64,000 nt of DNA from NCBI GenBank assembly GCA_002914805.1, contig JXTB01000240.1:170983-234982 (forward strand). The letters are read 5' to 3'. Below the pieces are notes generated by a model. It ran no database searches. It worked only from the letters and a program-made list of their open reading frames with translations, and was not told the origin of the DNA. Below are positions 25,584 to 37,728 of this stretch, piece after piece. How positions within the stretch are numbered: position 1 is the stretch's first letter; each line of letters opens with the position of its first letter. Position numbers and translations under genes: made by a program. Source of the DNA: Parasponia andersonii (Eukaryota; Streptophyta; Magnoliopsida; Rosales; Cannabaceae).

Positions 25584-26579
25584 TTTTTCAACATCTTTCC
25601 AAAAAAGTCTGTTTTCCTCAAAAAGAATTTGATCTATATATCATCTGATTTTTTTAATAAAAAAAGTAAGACTTAACTAATAACTTCTATTTATTAAAAA
25701 GTAAGAAAAATACTTACTATTATTGAATCTCTAACCCACTCCATTAAGGATAATAGATTTTCACGCCTACTTCCGATGTGACTCAATCTTAGGATTGAGA
25801 TCTCAGATAGTCGATACTCTTACTACTTGAGTCAACCTATTTTATCAAAATATGGGAAAAAATTTATATATCATCTGATTTAATTTGTAATAAAATAAGA
25901 AAAATAAAATATCACTACAAAGACCATCTCCAACTCACACCATAGAAATGGCATCAGGTGATGGCTTTACCTAACACTCATTTGACATTTTGGACTGTTA
26001 TTGCATAATTTTGTCCAAAACTAACAACTTTTTGCTACCAAAAAATAAAAATCATCCCTTTTATGTCCTATATATTTATTATTCTTATTTCATGGTTAAT
26101 TTTATATGAAGTAAAATTAATATATAAATAATATAAAATGTCAATTTACAATATAAAAACATTAAACAATTTTACAGATATTAATTAAAATGACATAACA
26201 TTAAAACTATTCGAACACTTACCATTATGCAAAATAAATATGATGCAATAATATTAGATAAACTCAAATACAAAGCATTAAATTACATAATATTCAAACT
26301 AATACGAAATACATAATGCGTTATACATATAATGCAATAACATTACATAAACTTGAATGTTTGATATCAAAATTACATAATAGTCAAACTAAACTCGAAT
26401 ACTAAACACAATGCAAAATAAATATAAAGCAATAACATTATATAAACTGGACCAATAATTTAGTATTATGATAGATCAGTTCCAGATCCTTTAATATCAT
26501 TTAAGTATTGATCGAAAGCATTAATGGCAGAAGAATCCTTATTGTTGTTCCCAAGCCTTTTTTTGTGTAATTCTTATTT

Positions 26580-27110
26580 GTTCAGCTTGAAAATACTTAT
26601 ATACATTTGGATCAACAATGGAATTTAAGTCTCGAGATAAAATTTTATTTTCTTATCTCCTTTTTTTTGAAGCCCAAATTCAACTGCTGGATATCTATTT
26701 GTACCTACATTTCTAAGCTGATCTTTTCTAACATCTCTATAAATCATCAATTTTTTTATGCTGTGCAAGGTAGATGACATTTTTCATCATTTTTTCTTTT
26801 TAATTTGGCTTTCTTCACCCCAACCGTCATTAGTATGAAGTATCATCAAAACCATCATCATTGAAATTGGGAGAAAATTATGTCAACCCAGAAGATGATA
26901 ATATAGGAGATTCAGGAGTGACAATATTTGACCAGGATGAATCATAGTTCCTAGTTTTACTTCGAATAGCTTGTCTTGCAGTGGGGATTTTATTTTTAAA
27001 ATTTTCAAAATCCTTAACTATATTCCAAATATGATCAAATTTGAAGCCTTTTTAGACAACTCAAACTAAACTGTTAAATGAATTTCATCATTTTCTTTAA
27101 TTATCAGATT
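26580..27110 (-). pseudogene. Harbinger ORF1-like (trihelix/NAM-associated) remnant
   Basis: On minus, readable blocks include FDHIWNIVKDFENFKNK (about 27045-26995), RNYDSSWSNIVTPESPILSS, GVKKAKLKRKNDEKMS and, further on, a short charged stretch. This order (domain end, Ser-rich linker, basic block, helical tail) fits the DNA-binding ORF1 partner of PIF/Harbinger transposases. Stops and frameshifts separate the blocks. Confidence 0.55.
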
Positions 27111-27479
27111 GGATTGCAAACCTTTATAAGACAAATTTATTGATTTGCTATAAATAGCATACTATATTATGATATGATTCACAATCCTTAATTATTGTTT
27201 AAAAATCGATCTTCTCCTTTTGTCTACCTTTCAAAACAAACTTAGCCCATATTTCTTCAATTCGAAAATAATTTTAATATTAGAGGTCTAATTTTTTGTA
27301 TCATATTCCCACTTCCTCTTCAGAATCATGAACATGATTCATTAATGATGAATAATACGACAAGGACTAATGAAGCAGAAGAAGTGATACATTAGGTGAT
27401 TGTTAACAACAACATGTTCATTGTTAATAATTTCAATCAACAAAATAACCAAGTGACTTATGGTGGCTCAATTCTTGGT

Positions 27480-28600
27480 CATGCAGTTATCCATCATGAC
27501 TAGGAAATCACTGATCACAATTTTTTCAACGATTACTTGCTAAGAACACAATGATACCATATTTCATCGACGATATCGAATGTCCTGAAGTTTGTTCTTT
27601 TATATTGTTGATGCGGTCAAAGATCATGACGACTACTTCTAACAATGAAGTGATGGACTTAGTAGACTCAGATTATCAACTTTACTAAAAGTAATAGATT
27701 TGTTCTAGATGTTGACATGTGGTCTATTGGTAGATGCTATGGAGGAATACATTAAAATAAGTGAGTCAATTATAATTGAAAGTAAAGAGAGATTTTGTCA
27801 TGTTATTATTAAGATATTTACAAAACAATATCTAAGAACACTTATTGCTAACGACATTCCCAGACTACTCTATGTTAGTCAATAACGTGATTTTCTAAGA
27901 ATGCTAGACAATCTAGATTATATGTAGTGGAAGTGGAAAAATTGTACAACAGTATGGGTTGGACAATAGGCAAGTCGTAATGGGTCATCAACTATTATTC
28001 TCAAAGCTATAATATATTATGATCTTTAGATATAGCATGCATATTTTGGTAATGCTGGGTACAAACAATGATACAATGTCTTTGAGTCATCTCATTGTTT
28101 TTTTTCTAATCTAGCTCCAGATATTGCTCCTCTTACTTACTATGTTATTCAAGCAAAAAGTATACCATGGGTTATTATTTACCTGATAGTATATGCCCAA
28201 AATGGTCAAGTATTACACAAACTATTCATCAGTCGCAAGGTTGAAGGAAAAAAATATTTTTTTATGAAACAAGAAGCATGTAGAAAATACGTAAAACATG
28301 CTTTCAGAGTTTTCTAGTCACAGTTCGCAGTTATGGTAGGAACAACATGTTTTTGGGGAAAAAAATGTATTACATAACATAATAATGACTGCGTCAATTA
28401 TTACACACAACATGATAATCATTGATGGACATGACCTTGATGTGCCAGTTCTAGAAGTAGAAATAGTAGTAGACAAAAATATAAGATTTCGTCAATTTAT
28501 TACTTGTTAGAGATAAATCAAGGATAAAGATGCTCACATTATGTTTTGTAATGCATTAATTGATCATATGTGGGAGAAGTGCACTAATTCATAAGGTTAA
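27480..28600 (+). pseudogene. Harbinger DDE transposase remnant
   Basis: On +, broken frames read FCHVIIKIFTKQYLRT, then MLDNLDYMQWKWKNC (the first catalytic Asp block), then GSSTIILKAIIYYDL and HAYFGNAGY, and near the end MKQEACRKYVKHAF. These are characteristic of the plant PIF/Harbinger (plant transposon protein) nuclease family that cuts and pastes the element. Many stop codons interrupt it, so it cannot make an active enzyme. Confidence 0.75.
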
Positions 28601-29022
28601 ATGAACATCAATGTTTATTTTTCACATTTGTGTTTATGTTTAAATATTTAATGCAATGTTTTGGGTTCATTGTAAATTTTTTTATGTAAATTTATTATTA
28701 AATAATATATTAATAGTAAATTGGTAATACAAGTTAATAGAATATAATTTATTAATCTATTAGTTTGTACATCTTTATTAAATAATAAAACATATTATTA
28801 GATTAATACGTGAAAAAAAATTTGTATGTAGGCATTATTGATGAAATAGATGAATAGTTGGGAATTAGAAAAAAGTCATATAACAAATGGATAAAAACAA
28901 GAAATACTTTTTCTTTGTTAGAAACTGTGTAGTTGCTTAGAGACAAAGTTACTATTTAATGTGATAGTTACACCAAAAGTAAAAGTCATATTATTTTGGT
29001 ATAATAAGTTGGAGATGCTTTG

Positions 29023-30080
29023 ACAATGTACCCTCCTTTCTAAAACATGCCTAAAACATCAAAGAATCAACTCCTTTCAATTTACCATATCAAATATTCT
29101 GAATCCAATACTCTTAATTTTATCACGAAAATTCTCTTTCAAGTTTTGTGAGACAATTACAAAACTACTGAACGTACTATTATCATTGCAATTTCTAAGA
29201 CACATATTTATAATAAAGCATGTATAGAATCTTAATCCTACTTAAACTCCTTATGTTTATAATCAAGCAAGTGTATAATATCACAATAGATCTTATTTGC
29301 AAAATTTGTCCCTAGTTATACATGTTTAGCAGATTAGTCCTTTTCCTGTAATGTTACAGCACTTGGGCATTTTGGCTCCCGTCGTCCAATTCTATCGTTA
29401 GTCATCCCCAACATTTCTTCTAGTGAAAAAAAAAATTCTCAGAGAAAAAGTATAAATAAAAAGTTAGATGTATGGTTAATGTACAATTATTTGTGTAGTT
29501 AAAAAATCGATAAAATAAGATATTTATTAATGGAAGAGCTCAAATTAATATATGTGTTCTTTTGCTAACTAACGTTGTGAAATCTCTTTTTGGGTGATTA
29601 AATTAATTTTTTATGAGGACTTTAATGCAAAAAGGAAAAAACCAAAAGATTGAGGACGAATTTGCCAACAGGAATAAAGGTCGGTGACCAATCATGCAAA
29701 TAACTTTTCACCTAATATCCTTCGAAAAAATTGACTAGGAATTGGACGGTAGGTAGGGATGTAAATGCCAAAATAAAAAAGACTGAGAACTAATTTGCTA
29801 AAGTATAAGGTGGGAACTAATAATGCTAATAAGCAAAAGGAAATAATAACTCAACTCTCCTTGGCTTAGATAATGAATGAAGGTCCGGTTCAAGAATTAG
29901 GACCGAGTTTTGAACTCCAAATTCACTATGTCAATCAGACTATTCAATCAATTGCTGTATTTTTATGAGCAAAACAGAATCAGAATTCAGATGTTATTAA
30001 AAGACTAACATGTCGAGAGGACTCACTTTTGCAGTCTCAATTCCTAATCGACAACATTCAGCCATAAAAAGAGTGCCCGT
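29023..30080. other. Intergenic DNA, nothing recognised
   Basis: AT-rich sequence between the Harbinger element and the MITE at 30081. No gene or clear repeat. Confidence 0.5.
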
Positions 30081-30233
30081 GGTAGACATGGGACGTAAGC
30101 CACGATTACTAATCGACTACTCCTTAAAGGGAATGAATGGACACAGAATCCTTCCTGTTAGATGTAACTTAACTGACATGCAAGCCTTTCCCTTTCCTCA
30201 TTTAATTTCCTCTCCATTACATATTAATAAACA
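30081..30233. mobile_element. Small MITE related to the one at 21303
   Basis: The right end CCTTTCCTCATTTAATTTCC ... ATTAATAAACA resembles the right end of the MITE at 21303-21480, and the left part ATTACTAATC ... TTAAAGGGAATGAATGG mirrors it. The heptamer TGCCCGT flanks both sides (30074-30080 and 30234-30240), a plausible target duplication. Confidence 0.4.
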
Positions 30234-30755
30234 TGCCCGTAATCTATCATAAGAGAGAAATCGACAGACTTGAATTACACTCTAACAGGTCTACCTAACA
30301 TATTCAGAAATCATGGACTCAGACAATTCAAGGTCCTCACAGCTTTGATTATAAAGTAGGAGAAACAACACACACTTGTTCCAGTTCAGCGCTCCAGAAA
30401 TAAGAAAAGTAAAACTACATGCCTTAAATCAATCCGGTACATCTAATAAATATGCATGTCTAAAAATAGCTTTCAAATCCGTAACTTAAAAAGACTATTA
30501 GACAGAACCGTAACTTAAAGGTGATATTTGGTACCCAGAGGCGGCCAAAATTTGAGCATAATTCCAGTCCTCGACGTTCTCAAAAATGGTGCAGGGTGTC
30601 CTAGGGGGTCGGGGTGGAAACTGACCGGTGGTATGGGAGATGGAGGATATAGACGAAGTTACTTATTTAGTCTAGCATAAATGGGGGGAAAAAAAAAAGC
30701 TGTCCTATAAGGGGAAGATTCTTTCATCTTCTATAAAAATCAGGAAGTCCTTGAT

Positions 30756-33700
30756 TCAATTTAAGTCGTAAACTGCAATGAAAGGCATCAGAACACTGCC
30801 CATCCACAATTTCCCATCCTTCTCCTCCACTTCACTAACAGCTTTGACAACCTTCCCCTGACTGTCCTCCAATATCTGCAAAAGCTTACCCTCTGGGCTA
30901 TACTTAGCAACTACTCCACTAGGCCAGCCTCCAATTTGAAGCAAGAACTGGATTTTTGCAGAAATTGGGAACTTCAGAATGAATTTCCTCGCCTTTGGGT
31001 ACAATGCACATAGGTAAGCATATATGGTCTGGCGACAGTGTATTCCCACCCAAAATTCACCCTTTTCATTGGTCCTGACATTATCAGGAAATCCGGGGAG
31101 GATGGCAAGTACCTCTGAGGTTCCTGCCTTTTCCCCTTTCAACCAATACTTGCTTAACCTGCATAACCAATAATGGAATCACTTTCAATCAGAACAAGAT
31201 TGTTGCAAGAAAACATTACCAGACTACTAAATAGCTTGAGTTCTGACAGATAACCAGTAGAATATGTTCAAAACAAGCCTGTCTGCTACTGGAATTATAC
31301 CTATTCTAGTTTTATAAGACAACCTATCACATAATTTAAAATTTACCGAATCTTTGCTCATTATGTTAAGAGAATATTATGTGTTATTTCATTTTATTTT
31401 ATTTTATAAGGGTTATCAAACTAAGGACCTCAATATTGGAGTTAATACGACCGCAGCTGCAGTTGCAAGCAGTTTCTAATGCCAACATATCCTCCAGATT
31501 GATGCTGTGATTCTTGGGCATGAAATTTAACATCATCCTTCAAGGTTGCGCTCCTAAGATTGACAATTACAAAGCATATGGCTGCACAAAACTTGTTTTG
31601 CTCCTTTCTAAAATCCACTAAATTCAATATTCATTGATTCCTCAATTTGTTGTCCAAGTAGTCCTAATATATTCGTGAAGTGCAGAGCTACATACTTGTA
31701 TAGAAAATTGAATGGAACTACATATGAGAAAACATATTTTTACCTGCCCAACGACCCTTCACAGTAGACAAAGAAGGAACCATCCTTGCTTAGGGACAAA
31801 CCATTGGGAAATTGGATATTCCTAACAAGAACTGTAGTTTCCTTTGTTTTCGGATCATACTTCAGAACCCTGCCACTATTATCTCCGGAGAAAACCAACT
31901 GTAAGAAGTTCCTGGAAAAAACTATAATGTTAGAAGTAATGTACGGTATTCTCTTCTGTTTATACACACACAAGGAGAGGCAAATTAAAAAAATGAAGGC
32001 CAGCATGACAAAGGGCTATATTAAATACTTGCTTTATTATTGAATGTCTTCTGCTTTAATGACTAAATATAGTGGACTCAATCCACAGGCTTATGGTAAT
32101 TTACGATTTGTATGGTATCTGGCAGACAGTATAGAATGAAGTTCAGAAGCCGGAGGAAAGAGGAGACCTAGCAGAAATCTCAGAGAATTCACAGAGAAAT
32201 ATTAGTAAGGGGCAGAAATCTTAGAAAGAATTTAGGGCAAAAATTGTTAAAGCAGAAAGTGACAACTCAAATAGTTGGTTAACCTGTTGGAGTGAGTGGT
32301 CGATTCTTTCCCAAATAGCAAAAATAAATAGATAAATAAAGAGAAAAAAATTAGATTTTTTAAATAATTTGATAATACAAGTACTGAAGAACTCTGGAAA
32401 TTCATCAGATATTGAGGTTGTTGACCGACATCAACAGTTTTATACTAGAGACTCAATATTGTTAGAAGAATCTCACCTAACTAGATTGATTTCAAGTCCA
32501 AAAACGTGTAGCAACTGATTCATAAAAATGGAAAATCTGCGAGAATGTAAAAGATGTGCAAAACTGACCAGAGTTTCAAACAAGGGGACAGAAAATAGTC
32601 ATAGGATTTGTAAGTTGGTTGACTGAAAGAAAATATGATAACACTAAGGGGAGAGATTTCTTGATATTCAGGAACTCATAAAATTTAAAACAGTAAGGTG
32701 TCATCTATTACTACATGACTCAAAAAATAACGACTGAGATGTCAATGCACTACAAGCAGATGCGAGATTGATAGTATGAAATAATTAAAAATCGCTGCAT
32801 CCAGCTAATTGAGTGTGTGAAGGCTCAGATGCTGGGCATGGTGACTGCAACATTCTCCAAATGTCACTTTTTAACATTGAGTTATGAGAAACTGAATAAT
32901 ATTCAGAGTGAAAAAATACCTACAAAAAAACTATGGGTGTAAAGATAACTGAGGCGTAATAAAAATAACAAACAACCTTCATTTTTCAAAGAATGAAGCA
33001 TCAATGTGAAAGTAGGAATACCACCCTTCAATGAATTCCTCTCTCTCTCTCTCCAAAATAAAAAGAATAAGGCATCCTAGACACAATTATATAGAAGTTC
33101 ATTTATAATGAAATAACAGGAAAGTGATTTGTGTTTTATGCACTTCGCTACGAACGTGTGCTCCGTGTTGAGAGCACAATGCAACAGATAAGTGAATGCT
33201 CATTGTTCTATTCTATGCAGTTGAGTATGTGACACATTGATAACAGTATTTTCAGCAATGCCCTCAGGCTTCACATCTTAAACCTCTCGAACAGAAACAA
33301 TTTCAAACCAGACTCTGTTAGCATCTTAAAAAGAATAGCACATGCATCCTACCTCCTCTGGTACTTGTTGCTGCTGTCTGTAAAATAGACATTCCCCTCT
33401 TCATCCATGTCTAGATCATTAGTAAACCACAATGGCACTCCTTCTGCCTCAGTTGTAAGTGATGTTGCCAGACCACCTTCAGGCCCTACCTTGAATAGTC
33501 CAAGATATGCATCTGCAATGTATAAATCTCCCGTTTTCTTGTCAAACCGAAGCCCCAAAGGCCGGCCACAGATGTGCTCATTCTTAAGGTAACTTAAAGC
33601 TGATGGTTTGGGATCACAAATTTCTGACCTTAATCCACACAGAAATCAAAGAAAAAAAAGGTATCAGAACATAAGGAAATTGTTAATGCAAACTCATAAT

Positions 33701-34927
33701 AGAGAGACGATCATTTCAGAGGAAAAACAAGAACATGATTCAGATTCAACTAGAAAACTACTTTCATAGAATGACATATAGGCCATATTCTAATGTCCAT
33801 GTTAATTTTTAATAGTTCACTCCGGTGAACTTGTTGAAATATTATCCAATAGATATAACTCTAGAAATTGAAATCATATAAGAAAAGAAAAAAAAAATCG
33901 AGGATACCCACAGGATATTGCTATAATGGATTTGCAGCAGGTAACTATATTACAAACCTTATTTGGGATATCTACATGACAATAATTATTCTGTACTCAA
34001 ATGAGAAGTAAAGAATCCCGGACTGAATATCAACAAACTGTCTACGCTTTGTCCATGCAATTCAACATATATATTGATAGCCTGTTCACAAGTAAAATAG
34101 TTGACACTCACAGTACCAAAGCCACATAAAATTTCTCAAAAGACCTTGAAAATCCTCACAGTGAACTGGTACTGAAATTGGCCCAATGCAATATTTCTTA
34201 TCTTTACAAAAGCTCTGCATGTTTACGGAGAAATCATAACTCTAAAGCTGAGACAGCCTATAAATATAATATGCTGTAGTGCAAAGTACCACAATTACTA
34301 TAATGAATTCTCAGCTCTATGCATAACTGGTTGCAAATACTTCACTTGAGAACATCATAAACCCCGTAATTAATGATCATCCATACAGGAAAACTATATA
34401 CAATAACAATTGGATATATTCGCGTATACACAACTTCATACTAAACCAACCTTTCATTCCTAAACAAATGACTCAACTTGCAAACCCAATGAACCAAGTA
34501 AACCAATCAACAATACCAAAACACATTAAGAAATTCAACCATTGAAAAACGCAAACTAGCCAAAAAAAAAAACCAAAAACCCATCTCGAAAAACTCACCT
34601 ATTGGGCGAAGTATAGGCGAAATCGGTCCAGGATTGGCCATTCCAGAACAAAATTCTTCCATCGGCGACCCCAGTGTAGGGCCCACGACCAAGAGAATCA
34701 AAGGCGACACTCTCAGGGCCCTGTACCTCGTTCAGGAACTTGATCTCCGCCTTCTGGAGCAAATTCTGGTGGTCCCTCTCGGCGGGAAGCTCGGACCAAG
34801 GTGAGAGGTCGACCTTGTGAGCTTCGAAGTCGGGGTAGTCGGAGATGGCGCTGTGGTTAAAAGGGTCTGTTGCACAGTAGAGAGCTAGGAGGAGAAACGA
34901 TCCAGCGAGATATCGGGTAAACGCCAT
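30756..34927 (-). CDS. SSL3: Strictosidine synthase-like protein
   Basis: Four exons on minus, 34927-34599, 33628-33353, 31911-31744 and 31158-30756, join with every intron in the same phase and GT-AG ends to give 391 residues. The N terminus (FTRYLAGSFLLLALYCA) is a signal peptide or membrane anchor. The body is a six-bladed beta-propeller of the strictosidine synthase family, with HICGRPLGLRFDKKTGDLY, ADAYLGLFKV, LVFSGDNSGRVLKYDP and FPDNVRTNEKGEFWVGIH. Such plant SSL proteins are widespread and usually lack Pictet-Spengler activity; their substrates are mostly unknown, with hydrolase-like roles proposed. The start at 34927 precedes the hydrophobic segment. An in-frame ATG at 35014 would add 29 residues encoded largely by the GA repeat, so I rejected it. 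The neighbour upstream in transcription order is intergenic DNA; the SDH6-like gene lies downstream on the same strand. No stops or shifts were seen. Confidence 0.92.
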
Positions 34928-34933
34928 AGCCAG

Positions 34934-34936
<3 letters not shown>

Positions 34937-34970
<34 letters not shown>
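34937..34970. repeat. (GA)n microsatellite in the SSL 5' leader
   Basis: About 16 GA units lie 10-43 bp upstream of the start codon. On the coding strand this is a (CT)n tract, as also seen in the FLA leader. Confidence 0.85.
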
Positions 34971-34972
<2 letters not shown>

Positions 34973-35420
34973 GTTTTTGAGGGGTGAGGAGATGGGGGCA
35001 ATTGCAAACTGCAACGTTTAAATTTCGAGGAGGAGTTATGTTTGGATGGAAGACAAGTGGGAAATGCTTATTGAATTTCGAGATTATCAATGTGGGTGGG
35101 TCGGTAGAGGTAGGTCGGCACATTTTGGTTAGCCGGTACAAACTGGGCGAGTATGTTATCGAATCACGAGGGGAATATTAGAGTGGTTGCCTTTCGTTTG
35201 TTTCAATAAATTTTTATGTTTCTTTTTTTTTTTTTATAACTAAATATCCCATATTTTTTGGGGTGGACGTAGTACCTTCAAACGAGACGAGACCGGTCTT
35301 ACTTGTGTGTTTGAACCCAAATTATGTTTTAACCCATATAAATTATTATAAATTATTTAAAATATAATTTATATTGACCCAAACATGAATAGAACTAGCT
35401 ATTATAATGGATTACATTCG
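34971..35420. other. SSL upstream region
   Basis: Presumed promoter of the strictosidine-synthase-like gene. A poly(T) run lies at 35222-35236. No other element is clear. Confidence 0.4.
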
Positions 35421-35684
35421 TGATCTGTATTTTTATATTTGGTATATTTATATAGGACACTAATTTAATAGGTATTTTTTTTTACTTATATATAGATATC
35501 ATTTTGATTAATAAAATTTTATCATGCATATTTTTATAATAAAAAATAAATAACCAAATAACATTAATAATACACGTCTTTTTATATGTATTATTATAAT
35601 TATTAGATCTAATGGTTAAAAAAAATACCTATTAAATTGGCAACAATACATATATCTCTCATATTTTACACTTTAATATCACTT
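35421..35684. mobile_element. Long inverted repeat, MITE-like
   Basis: Core arms CTAATTTAATAGGTATTTTT (from 35460) and the reverse complement of 35615-35640 (CCAATTTAATAGGTATTTTT) are almost identical. Weaker pairing extends outward on both sides to about 35421 and 35684. There is no coding capacity, so it is probably a foldback/MITE element. Confidence 0.5.
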
Positions 35685-36114
35685 GAAAATCGGACATTTA
35701 TTAAATGTACCTAAAAATCAGACATTGTGTTATAAGATCCACACAAAGAGTGTAACTTTTGCATTTTGTTTATTATTATTATTATTATTTCTATTCTCTA
35801 GTCTTATCATCTAATATTCGGATCCAATTTCATATTTTAATGGTAGAGAAATTTGATTAAATATGCTCTCTTAAGATCTAACTTTTTTCTCACTTCTCCT
35901 TTCTGCCGCTCTCAATTTCTCTGTCAAATAAATAATGTCAAATTAGTTGAAGGTGAAAAACATTATAAAAACTCAAATTAGTATTAAAGAAGATTGTCGA
36001 AACAATACATCAAAGAGAGAAAAAAATATACATTGGAGCTCCAAAATAAAAAGAGAAAAAACTTGAAAAATGGGTAAATAATTTATGTGTTAAATAATTT
36101 ATAGGTTTTAAAGA
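35685..36114. other. AT-rich intergenic DNA, nothing recognised
   Basis: Contains a short ATT repeat near 35770-35790. No gene seen. Confidence 0.5.
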
Positions 36115-36577
36115 TCTTACCGCTTTCAATCAAGCCTTGCTAGCAAACAAGAGTGGCAGATCCTTTATAATCCATAGGCTCTATGGAAAATATTTCAAGG
36201 AAGGCCATTTTCTTGAAGCTAAATAGGCTGGGAATGGTAGCTCATTCTAGCTGGGTATCTTGTGGGTGCGTAAAGCTTTGCAACACGAATTAGTAATGGT
36301 AATTTTGTGAAGATATTTAGTGATCTATGGATACCTAGGCCAAGCCTCTTCACGAAACTTAGGAGAGTGGACCTAGATTTAAAGGTTTTGGATCTCTTTG
36401 TTTGTTCGACAGAGTGGAATGAGGAAAAAGTAGAGAACATATTTTGGCCTATCAATGTTGATTTGGTGCTAGAAATCCCTTTAAGCTATGAGGATTGTGA
36501 CGACAAACAAGTGTGGCACTACGATGAGAAAGGTATTTACCTCGTAAAGTCTGGGTACAAAGTGAATATGGAGCGTA
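36115..36577 (+). pseudogene. LINE (non-LTR retrotransposon) 3' pol region, left part
   Basis: On +, blocks FNQALLANKSGR, HFLEAK, FSDLWIPRPSLFTK, STEWNEEKVENIFWP and VWHYDEKGIYLVKSGYKV match, in order, the region after the reverse transcriptase in plant LINEs (putative RNase H-like protein family). It is interrupted at 36578-36582 by the Tat-B insertion and continues at 46225. Frameshifts occur between blocks. Confidence 0.8.
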
Positions 36578-36582
36578 GGAAC
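36578..36582 (+). repeat. Target site duplication GGAAC (left)
   Basis: GGAAC directly precedes the LTR start TGTTGGAGC and is repeated exactly after the other LTR at 46220-46224. The LINE reading frame resumes after the second copy. Confidence 0.9.
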
Positions 36583-37404
36583 TGTTGGAGCGGTTTCTCA
36601 CCAGCCGTCCACGTGTCTCGAAATGCTGATGCCGTATTCTCCAACTGTCCACGTGTCCTTGATGTCCCAAAGTCCTCTGAACTCCAAGTAAGATCGGAGA
36701 GGTGGGGGTGGCTACCTGCAAAGACTCTCCGATGCTTAAGTCAGTGGTTTATCTTTGATATAGGGTAGCAAGGAAAATATTTCAATATGAATTTCTATAT
36801 GTTTCTTGTTCACAGACTTTTCTATATATATATCTGTTTTTAAGCATACATGCCCCTCTTGGAAATGCATGACTCTTATATATGTAGTCCCGAGATTGTG
36901 AACTGCGTGGTTCTCAATCTCAGGACTGAGTATCTTACACCTCAAAATCTTTTTCAGCAGTCACGGGCCGAGATTTCGGCGATTTCCTCTGTGCTGCCGT
37001 GGCCTGATTTTCACCGCCTCCTACGGCTTCAATCTGTCAGGAGTAAGATTTGGGTAAATCATCGTTCTGTCAGGACGGCTTGTCCCTGGCACACACCTAC
37101 CCAGGATCGCATTAAATGCTCTGTCTGGGTCTAGAGCCGTGAGTTACTTTCCACTGTATTCGATCGGAAGACCCTTGGGGCTTTTGACCCTCCTGACTGT
37201 TGAGGTAAGGGCCGCTATACCCAGATGGCAGACTCTTGGGGCTTTCGACCCCCAGCTGTCGAGATTGGGGTCAGATTGGGCCAAACTGTCCAGGGTCAGT
37301 GATGGACTCGGCCCTAACCTCGGACAACCCAATGGCCGATTGTGAGATCACATGCGATCCGCGTGGCCTTTCACGTGGCATATGGCTCAGGGACGGGTCC
37401 CACA
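36583..37404 (-). repeat. Tat-B 3' LTR (822 bp)
   Basis: Runs from TGTTGGAGCGG to GGGTCCCACA on +; read on minus it starts TGTGGGACCC next to the polypurine tract. A TATATAAG box on minus at about 36884-36875 agrees with minus-strand transcription. Confidence 0.9.
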
Positions 37405-37455
37405 ACTGCCCCCATTTCCCTACTTGATGGACTCGTGTCCATCAAGTGGGGAAAT
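37405..37455 (-). promoter_or_regulatory. Tat-B polypurine tract within a long hairpin
   Basis: On minus, AGGGAAATGGGGGCAGT ends at the LTR edge. An inverted repeat at 37414-37455 has outer arms ATTTCCC/GGGAAAT and inner arms TTGATGGAC/GTCCATCAA, with loop ACGA on minus. Compared with Tat-A, the base pair that closes the loop is C-G instead of T-A, and pairing is kept. Confidence 0.75.
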
Positions 37456-37728
37456 TATCTCTCCGTTCCTCCAATCTAGGGGACGCACGTGGTTCCCTCT
37501 TCCCGATGCGGAGGTGCGCCATCCCTCACCACGAGATCTGTTTGAATTTTGAAGTTCTGACTGCTCGGTTTCCTTTATTCTCTCCTTTTCCAGAAAAATT
37601 CTTCGGTTTCTCCCCTGTAAAAACTATAACTGTGTTCATTTGCAACCAATTTCAACCTCATAAAATCCTAGGGTTTTTGCTTCCTTCTCTTCTAAAGACT
37701 CTCACTCTTTCAGTCGTGTTTTGGAACA

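Larger units (their letters stand above)
25918..29022 (+). mobile_element. PIF/Harbinger-type DNA transposon, dead
   Basis: Terminal inverted repeats CAAAGACCATCTCCAACT (25918) and, reverse complemented, CAAAGCATCTCCAACT (29022-29007) bound a 3.1-kb element. Inside are a minus-strand remnant of the Myb/trihelix-like ORF1 and a plus-strand remnant of the DDE transposase, the two-gene layout known for PIF/Harbinger elements. No clean 3-bp target duplication was visible. Both genes are broken. Confidence 0.75.

Noticed and set aside
25720..25850. SINE-like segment on minus with GACTCAAGTAGTAAGAG
   Set aside because: The box B match is weak and the ends are undefined; left as intergenic.
25912..29030. 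3-bp target duplication (TTA/TAA) for the Harbinger element
   Set aside because: Bases next to the two inverted ends do not match; not claimed.
34928..35014. Upstream in-frame ATG (35014) as start of the SSL gene
   Set aside because: The extension is encoded largely by the (CT)n repeat and would bury the signal peptide; the ATG at 34927 directly precedes the hydrophobic segment.
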